This document shows, in pieces, positions 14,636 through 18,966 of a stretch of 18,966 nucleotides of DNA. Source of the DNA: VRUE01 sp035260485 (GTDB lineage Bacteria; Actinomycetota; Thermoleophilia; Solirubrobacterales; 70-9); contig DATFVC010000047.1 of NCBI GenBank assembly GCA_035260485.1, forward strand, positions 1 to 18,966, written 5' to 3'. The position numbers and the translations under genes were made by a program. Position 1 is the stretch's first letter. Each line of letters opens with the position of its first letter. The notes under the pieces were generated by a model. The model saw only the letters and a program-made list of their open reading frames with translations, searched no databases and had not been told where the DNA came from.

Positions 14636-14905
14636 ATGCCCCTGATGAGGAGACGGCCGCTGATGAGAGCGGCGATGGTCGGAGGTGCCGGCTACGCGAT
14701 CGGCAAGCGCCACGAGGCGAGCGCCGAGGCCCAGGCAGCGCCTGCCGCGCCCGCGCAGGCGCCCGCCGCCGAACCCGCGAGTCCCGCCACCTCGGAGGCC
14801 AATCGGATAGACGCCCTGACCAAGCTCAAATCGCTGCTCGACTCGGGCGTCCTGACCCAGGAGCAGTACGAGTCCGAGCGCCAGCGACTGACGGAGGGGA
14901 TGTAG
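14636..14905 (+). CDS. Small SHOCT-domain protein
   Basis: The 89-residue product starts at ATG 14636, chosen for the AAAGGAGGGG Shine-Dalgarno just upstream. It has a basic start MPLMRRRPLMRAAMVGGAGYAIG with one weak hydrophobic segment, an Ala/Pro-rich linker (about 33-60) and a C-terminal SHOCT motif, DALTKLKSLLDSGVLTQEQY. The overall plan is typical of small actinobacterial SHOCT proteins that pair with DUF6325 proteins. The next gene starts 2 bases after its stop, so they are translated together. It probably acts as an assembly or scaffold piece at the membrane. Confidence 0.85.
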   Translation: MPLMRRRPLMRAAMVGGAGYAIGKRHEASAEAQAAPAAPAQAPAAEPASPATSEANRIDALTKLKSLLDSGVLTQEQYESERQRLTEGM

Positions 14906-14907
14906 CG

Positions 14908-15414
14908 ATGACAGAGCAGATGAAGCTTGGACCCGTGCAGCTACTCGTCATCGGTTTCGAGGAAGGCAAGTTCGAGGGCAAGATCCTCGAGGAGCTGAAA
15001 CGGCTGCGCGAGCACGACATCATTCGCATGATCGATTTGCTCTTTGTCGCCAAGGATGAGCAGGGCGATGTCGCCAGGGTCGAGCAGAGCGATCTATCCG
15101 CTGAGGAGGCAGTCGAGCTCGGGGCGCTGGTGGGAGCGCTGATCGGCTTCGGAGCCGATGGCGAGGAAGGAGCCGTGAGTGGAGCCGAGGTCGGAGCCGC
15201 CGCCGCCGCCGAAAATGGATCGCCGGTCGATGCCGAGGACGTCTGGTATCTCGCCGATGCGATCCCGCCTGGAACGGCGGCCGCGATTGCGCTGATCGAG
15301 CACCGCTGGGCGGTGCCTCTACGCGAGGCGATCGAGGAGGCCGGCGGCAGCAGCCTCGTCGACGCCTGGGTCCACCCGGAGGACCTGATCGCGGTCGGCG
15401 CGGCTGCTAGCTGA
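14908..15414 (+). CDS. DUF6325 family protein
   Basis: The 168-residue product is an acidic, soluble protein with LGPVQLLVIGFE, EGKILEELKRLREHDIIRMIDLLFVAKDEQG (seen as adjoining segments), a Gly/Ala-rich middle with ALVGALIGFGADG, and a C-terminal half with LADAIPPGTAAAIALIEHRWAVPLREAI. This matches DUF6325, related to the DUF1269 type. No signal peptide. It is co-translated with the SHOCT protein just upstream (2-base gap). The biochemical role is unknown. The glycine-rich middle may insert into or contact membrane, as proposed for DUF1269 relatives; this is inference. Confidence 0.85.
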   Translation: MTEQMKLGPVQLLVIGFEEGKFEGKILEELKRLREHDIIRMIDLLFVAKDEQGDVARVEQSDLSAEEAVELGALVGALIGFGADGEEGAVSGAEVGAAAAAENGSPVDAEDVWYLADAIPPGTAAAIALIEHRWAVPLREAIEEAGGSSLVDAWVHPEDLIAVGAAAS

Positions 15415-15468
15415 GCGAATGGCCGTGGCCTGAGCGCGGTCGATCCACAGCGTTGGTTCACTGATCCT

Positions 15469-15498
15469 TTGCAATCCTTGGCCCTTTAGGGCTACTCT
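15469..15498 (+). promoter_or_regulatory. Promoter and palindrome before the LAL regulator gene
   Basis: TTGCAA (15469-15474) and TACTCT (15493-15498) are spaced by 18 bases and could be -35 and -10 boxes. A perfect palindrome GCCCTTTAGGGC (15481-15492) fills the end of the spacer, a good place for an operator, perhaps for self-control by the regulator. Confidence 0.4.
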
Positions 15499-15540
15499 GA
15501 AGAGGCCTGGGGGCGCCGTAAAAGGACTTGGATTGACCTT

Positions 15541-17793
15541 GTGATCAAGAAAGGTGACGCCACCGTCCAGCCGGGCGAGGCGCCGCCTCACCCCCCAGGC
15601 CATCGCTCGCCGTTGGTTCAAAGGTTGCGGCTGCTTGGCAAGCTCGAGGAGACTTCCGCCCCGATCGTCGTGCTGGACGCCCCCTCGGGCTACGGCAAGT
15701 CGGTGCTGATCGAGCAGTGGGCCGCGCAGGACCCACGACCGTTCTTGTCGCTTCTCCTCGGAGACGAGCACAACGACCCGGCGATGCTGGTGGGCTCGAT
15801 CCTCGCAGCACTTGAGGAGATCGAGCCAGTGCCTCCCGAGGTAGGAGTGGCCCTCGCGAATCCCGACCCGAGCATCGAAAACGTGGTGCTGCCCCGCCTT
15901 GGCGCCGCCCTTGAGCAGCGCCAGGTGCCGTTCGTCCTCGTCCTCGACGACTTTGAGCGGATCGACTCCCCGCGCTCGCTGGCGGCGGTCTCGATGATCA
16001 TGGGCCGGCTCCCAGCCAGCTCCCAGATCGTTCTTGCCACCCGCACCGAGCCGGCTCTGGCGCTCGGCAGGATACGAGCCCATCGCGGCTTGGCTGAGCT
16101 GGGACGCGAGGACTTGGTGATGACGAAGTCCGAATGCCAGGAGCTTCTCGCCGCCCTCGGCCTGGTTCTGAGCCCGAAGCAGCTCGACACGATGATCGCT
16201 CGCACCGAGGGGTGGCCGGCCGCGCTTTACCTCGCCGGTCTCGCCTTGACCGAGGCGCCCGACCTCGGCCGCGCGATCTCACGATTCGCCGGCGATGATC
16301 GGTTCGTCGTCGACTACATCCGCGATGAGTTCCTGGTTCCGGTCTCCCGGCGCCGGCTCGACTTCCTGCGGCGCGCCTCGGTTCTCGACCGCCTCAGCGG
16401 CGAGCTCTGCGACAGCGTCCTCGAGCGAAGCGGCTCGGCAGCGGCGCTCCGCGACCTCTCGCACTCCAACATGCTGCTGACCCCGCTCGATCGCCGCGAT
16501 GAGTGGTTTCGCTTCCATCCGCTCTTCCGCGAGATGCTGCGCGCCGAGCTGCGGCGGATCGAGCCCGAGAAAGAAGCCGAGCTGAACCGCCGTGCCTCTG
16601 ATTGGTGGGTCGCCGCCGGAGACTGGGACCGGGCGATCGCCCATGCCGTCGACGGCGGCGATATGGGTCGAGCCGGAGAGCTCCTGTGGATGGGCATCCC
16701 CGAGTACACGACGCGGGGTCGCAACGCCACGGTGATCGGTTGGCTCGACCACCTCGGCGAGCAGAGCGTGGCCACGGATGCTGCGCTGAGCCTTACCGCG
16801 TCCTATGCCTACATCACGCAGGGGGCCGGCGGCAAGACCGAGCACTGGGCCGCCGTTGCCGCGGGCCTGATCGAGCGCGAAGAGCCCTCTGACAAGAAGA
16901 ACGTCCTCACCGCCGGCCTGGCACTGATCGAGGCGGCACTGGCCCGAGACGGGGTCGAGGCGCTCGCCGATCGCACGGCCATAGCCGCAGAGATGCTCCC
17001 CGACGACAGCCCTTGGATGTCGATGTGCCGGCTGATCGAGGGGGTCGGGCTGCACATGCGCGGATTGCGCGCGGACGCCCACGAGAAACTGATCGACGGC
17101 GCGCGCCGCGGCGCAGTCGGGGCGCCCAACGTCCAGGTCCTCTGCCTCTCTCAGTTGGCGCTGCTCGCGATGGAGGAGGGCGACTGGACGCTGGCGGACG
17201 TCCTCGCCTCCCAGGCACGAGCGCAGGTCGATCGGTCCGGACTTGGCGACTACCCGATGATGGCGCTTGCGCTGGCGGTCTCGGCGCTGGTTCGCTCTCG
17301 CACCGGAAGGATCGAGGAGGCCGCCGCCGATCTGCGCCGCGGCTCGGTCCTGTTGGAGCAGCTCGACGAGTTCCCACCTTGGTATGAGGGGGAGACCTGG
17401 GTCGCGCTGGCGCGAACCGCGGCCCGCCTCGACGATGCCCCCGCGGCCACCAAGATGCTGGTCGAGGCCGCCAGGGTCCTCAAGTTGACTCCCGATGCGA
17501 TCGTGCTCGGCGACTGGATCGAGCAGACGGCGCTGGCAATCGACACCGTCTCCACCTCGGCCATCCGCGACCTGACCCCGGCCGAGCTGCGCGTGCTGCA
17601 GTTCCTGCCCACCCATCTCTCTTTTCCCGAGATCGCGGGTCAGGTCTTCGTCTCGCCGAACACCGTGAAGACGCAGGCGCAGGGCGTCTACCGCAAGCTC
17701 GGCGTCACCTCGCGACGGGCGGCGGTCGAGGAGGCGCGCGCGGCGGGTCTGCTCGATGCCGAGGGTCCTTCGCAGGACACCGCGCCTCGCTGA
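15541..17793 (+). CDS. LAL-type (MalT-like) LuxR-family ATP-binding regulator
   Basis: The 750-residue product is a large ATP-binding LuxR-family regulator. It has a P-loop APSGYGKS (47-54), a Walker B strand FVLVLDDF (131-138), a sensor-like strand QIVLATRTEP, a winged region with FRFHPLFREMLRAEL, then a long helical-repeat (TPR-like) region from about 345 to 660. A C-terminal LuxR helix-turn-helix follows (678-740: LTPAELRVL, IAGQVFVSPNTVKTQAQGVYRKLGV). Family members integrate ATP and an effector bound by the repeats before activating genes. The start is GTG 15541, with GGACTT-type sequence upstream and no strong Shine-Dalgarno. It is 126 bases downstream of the DUF6325 gene and may control this neighbourhood; that is inference. 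Confidence 0.92.
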   Translation: MIKKGDATVQPGEAPPHPPGHRSPLVQRLRLLGKLEETSAPIVVLDAPSGYGKSVLIEQWAAQDPRPFLSLLLGDEHNDPAMLVGSILAALEEIEPVPPEVGVALANPDPSIENVVLPRLGAALEQRQVPFVLVLDDFERIDSPRSLAAVSMIMGRLPASSQIVLATRTEPALALGRIRAHRGLAELGREDLVMTKSECQELLAALGLVLSPKQLDTMIARTEGWPAALYLAGLALTEAPDLGRAISRFAGDDRFVVDYIRDEFLVPVSRRRLDFLRRASVLDRLSGELCDSVLERSGSAAALRDLSHSNMLLTPLDRRDEWFRFHPLFREMLRAELRRIEPEKEAELNRRASDWWVAAGDWDRAIAHAVDGGDMGRAGELLWMGIPEYTTRGRNATVIGWLDHLGEQSVATDAALSLTASYAYITQGAGGKTEHWAAVAAGLIEREEPSDKKNVLTAGLALIEAALARDGVEALADRTAIAAEMLPDDSPWMSMCRLIEGVGLHMRGLRADAHEKLIDGARRGAVGAPNVQVLCLSQLALLAMEEGDWTLADVLASQARAQVDRSGLGDYPMMALALAVSALVRSRTGRIEEAAADLRRGSVLLEQLDEFPPWYEGETWVALARTAARLDDAPAATKMLVEAARVLKLTPDAIVLGDWIEQTALAIDTVSTSAIRDLTPAELRVLQFLPTHLSFPEIAGQVFVSPNTVKTQAQGVYRKLGVTSRRAAVEEARAAGLLDAEGPSQDTAPR

Positions 17794-17803
17794 CGGGTCT
17801 CAA

Positions 17804-17822
17804 ATCACCCTCATCGGGCGAT
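17804..17822. promoter_or_regulatory. Dyad-symmetric site downstream of the LAL gene
   Basis: ATCACCC-TCATC-GGGCGAT is a 19-base inverted repeat with one mismatch per arm (ATCnCCC/GGGnGAT), 11 bases past the LAL stop codon. It could be a LuxR-type operator for sequence to its right, or a hairpin. It shares AATCACCC with the 28-base repeats at 10237 and 13243, but not the rest. Confidence 0.35.
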
Positions 17823-18257
17823 GCCGGCAGGACGACCCCGATGTGGGTCCCCCGCGATGCGCTGGTTGCGGTTGGAACCTTCGATTCCTCTACGAGCGAG
17901 ATCGTCCTCAATGTTGGCGACCGCCATAGCGAGAGCAAGTTGATCGGCGAAGCGGAACGGCGTTTCGGCGTCGTCGGTGAGGTCGAGCGCTGCCGGCAAG
18001 TTACCCTCGCGGTCGATCGCTTCGGTGAGGCCAGAACCGACAGGCCCAAGCAGGGCGCTGGGTAGTGGAGCGTGGTGTGGCGGACAGTCTCAGCGCCTTC
18101 GAGCCGATCCGCTGCTGAAGTCCACGGACCCGCGCTGCAGCCTTCTGGCCCTCCGCATCCAGGTTCTGGATCAGCTTGCGCAAATCCGGCTCGTCCTGTT
18201 CCCAGGCGCGAAGTGCGGCGATCCCCTCGCTCGAGCCGCTGTATCTGATCTTCCCTC
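17823..18257 (-). pseudogene. Possible frameshifted reverse-strand gene remnant, unknown family
   Basis: On the reverse strand, 18250 to about 18060 reads as a helical, protein-like segment with EGIAALRAWEQDEPDLRK and LIQNLDAEGQKAAARVRGLQ. A second frame takes over from about 18055 with GPVGSGLTEAIDREG, ALDLTDDAETPFRFADQLALAM and IEDDLARRGIEGSN, ending at 17811. One frameshift joins them into about 145 residues. No start codon or intact frame exists. I do not recognise the family. The forward frame at 17841-18065 has similar third-position bias, so the strand is not certain. Nothing else in 17823-18275 looks like a gene. Confidence 0.3.
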
Positions 18258-18275
18258 CTCGCCCGCCGCAAGGCG

Positions 18276-18755
18276 GTGGCAGCGCTCGGGCTAAAGCCCG
18301 GCGACACTGTTCTGGAGATCGGCGCCGGCACCGGGCGCAACTTCTCCTACCTGATCGATGCGGTCGGCCCGAGCAGGACCGTCATCGGCGTCGATGCGTC
18401 CCAGGGCATGTTGACCGAGGCGCGCAAGCTGATCGAGCGGCGTGGCTGGTCGAACGTGCAGTTGCTCCACCAAGACGCCACCCTGCTCCAGGTCGATCGC
18501 GACGTTGACGGGGTGCTTTTCAGCCTCAGCTACTCAGCGCTGCCCGAACCACGTCCAGCATTGGCTCGGGGGTGGGAACGGCTGCGCCCAAGAGGTCGCG
18601 TCGTGGTTATGGACATGGGGCTCACACAGAGCCGTTGGCACCGCCTGCTCGACCCGATCGCCCGTCTGCTCGTCAAGCTCGGGCCGGGCGACGCCTACTC
18701 AGACCCCTGGAGCGACCTCACCACCTACGGCACGGTCGAGACCGAGCGCTTCTGA
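18276..18755 (+). pseudogene. SAM-dependent methyltransferase, N-terminally truncated and probably frameshifted
   Basis: From GTG 18276 the product is 159 residues with a class I methyltransferase core: KPGDTVLEIGAGTGRNFSYL (motif I), VIGVDASQGMLTEARKL with the acidic Asp of strand 2, QLLHQDATLL, and RPRGRVVVMDMGL. Family members carry 40 or more residues before motif I. Only about eight family-like residues (LLARRKAV) precede it, right after a stop at about 18245, so the N-terminal helix cap is lost. At the 3' end the frame stops at ETERF, while the next frame continues with ERGYRFA and a stop at 18777, a fitting C-terminus; this suggests a one-base frameshift near 18752. It is probably inactive. 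Confidence 0.6.
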
Positions 18756-18809
18756 ACGCGGCTACCGCTTTGCGTGAGAACCAACCGCCTCGGTCGACAG
18801 GAGTTGCCT

Positions 18810-18966
18810 CTAGAGCTCGACCTCGACCTCGAACTCCGTCGTCTTCGGTGGGCCCGGCAACACGGACCCCCCTCCCTGGAAGGCGGGCAACAGCGCCTCG
18901 TCGCGGAACTTCTCCCAGATCTCCTTCGACTCCCAGACTGCGACGACGACCCAGCCGTTCGTCTTC
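18810..18966 (-). CDS. 3' end of a dimeric alpha/beta-barrel (ABM-like) protein, partial
   Basis: The reverse strand is open from the window edge to a TAG at 18810. It gives 51 residues with GWVVVAVWESKEIWEKFRDEALLPAF, a Gly/Pro turn, and TTEFEVEVEL at the end. The strand-helix-loop-strand layout with a Trp-rich first strand resembles the C-terminal half of antibiotic-biosynthesis-monooxygenase-like ferredoxin-fold proteins. The rest of the gene lies beyond the window, so the exact family and function cannot be settled. It faces the methyltransferase remnant tail to tail. Confidence 0.65.
   Translation of the reverse strand, partial: KTNGWVVVAVWESKEIWEKFRDEALLPAFQGGGSVLPGPPKTTEFEVEVEL

Noticed and set aside
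16279..17616. 445-residue reverse-strand open frame
   Set aside because: It is antisense to the LAL regulator, with no domain and Arg/Gly-rich composition.
1..18966. CRISPR array, complete insertion sequence, phage genes, rRNA
   Set aside because: I looked for spaced direct repeats, transposase motifs, phage structural genes and rRNA signatures and saw none.

Overview
The window is about 19 kb of GC-rich DNA with strong G/C bias at third codon positions. The protein set (LAL-type LuxR regulator, DUF2252, SHOCT, DUF7144, DUF6325 and GAP/SfLAP-type proteins, and an ECF sigma factor with a fused zinc-finger tail) suggests an actinomycetote, most likely of the Thermoleophilia/Solirubrobacterales kind. 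The taxon is an inference from protein style; no rRNA or complete tRNA is present. No CRISPR array, phage module or intact transposon was found.

Left edge (1-1244): a scrapyard. It holds the 3' part of a tRNA-Gly(GCC) without its 5' half (a probable integration-site remnant), a truncated copy of a small Cys-repeat protein gene, and the C-terminal piece of a GGDEF domain.

1245-4548: a compact regulated unit. A TetR-family gene is divergent from a gene fusing an alpha/beta-hydrolase to a GT-B glycosyltransferase, followed by a cupin gene. The shared promoter region has a TTGACA/TATAAG promoter and a perfect 7-bp inverted repeat over the expected transcription start, as expected for TetR repression. 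4549-4806 holds the tail of a degraded reverse-strand dimeric alpha/beta-barrel protein.

4996-7080 (reverse strand): an ECF sigma factor fused to a zinc-binding anti-sigma-like motif, a membrane helix and a long low-complexity outer tail, followed by a small secreted protein with four cysteines at exact 19-residue spacing. The latter is the intact relative of the left-edge fragment.

7390-10044: a SpoT-like HD protein, a cation diffusion facilitator (CDF) with a His-rich N-terminus but no ordinary start codon, and a ChrA-type chromate transporter: a metal/oxyanion efflux set.

10329-17793: a same-direction run of DUF2252 protein, SHOCT membrane protein, 56-residue membrane protein, DUF7144 protein, GAP/SfLAP-type membrane protein, small SHOCT protein, DUF6325 protein and a large LAL regulator. 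It reads as an envelope/stress module of unknown function. A 28-bp repeat precedes two of its transcription units. The right end (17794-18966) has decayed sequence, a methyltransferase gene truncated at its N-terminus and apparently frameshifted at its C-terminus, and the 3' end of a reverse-strand gene running off the window.
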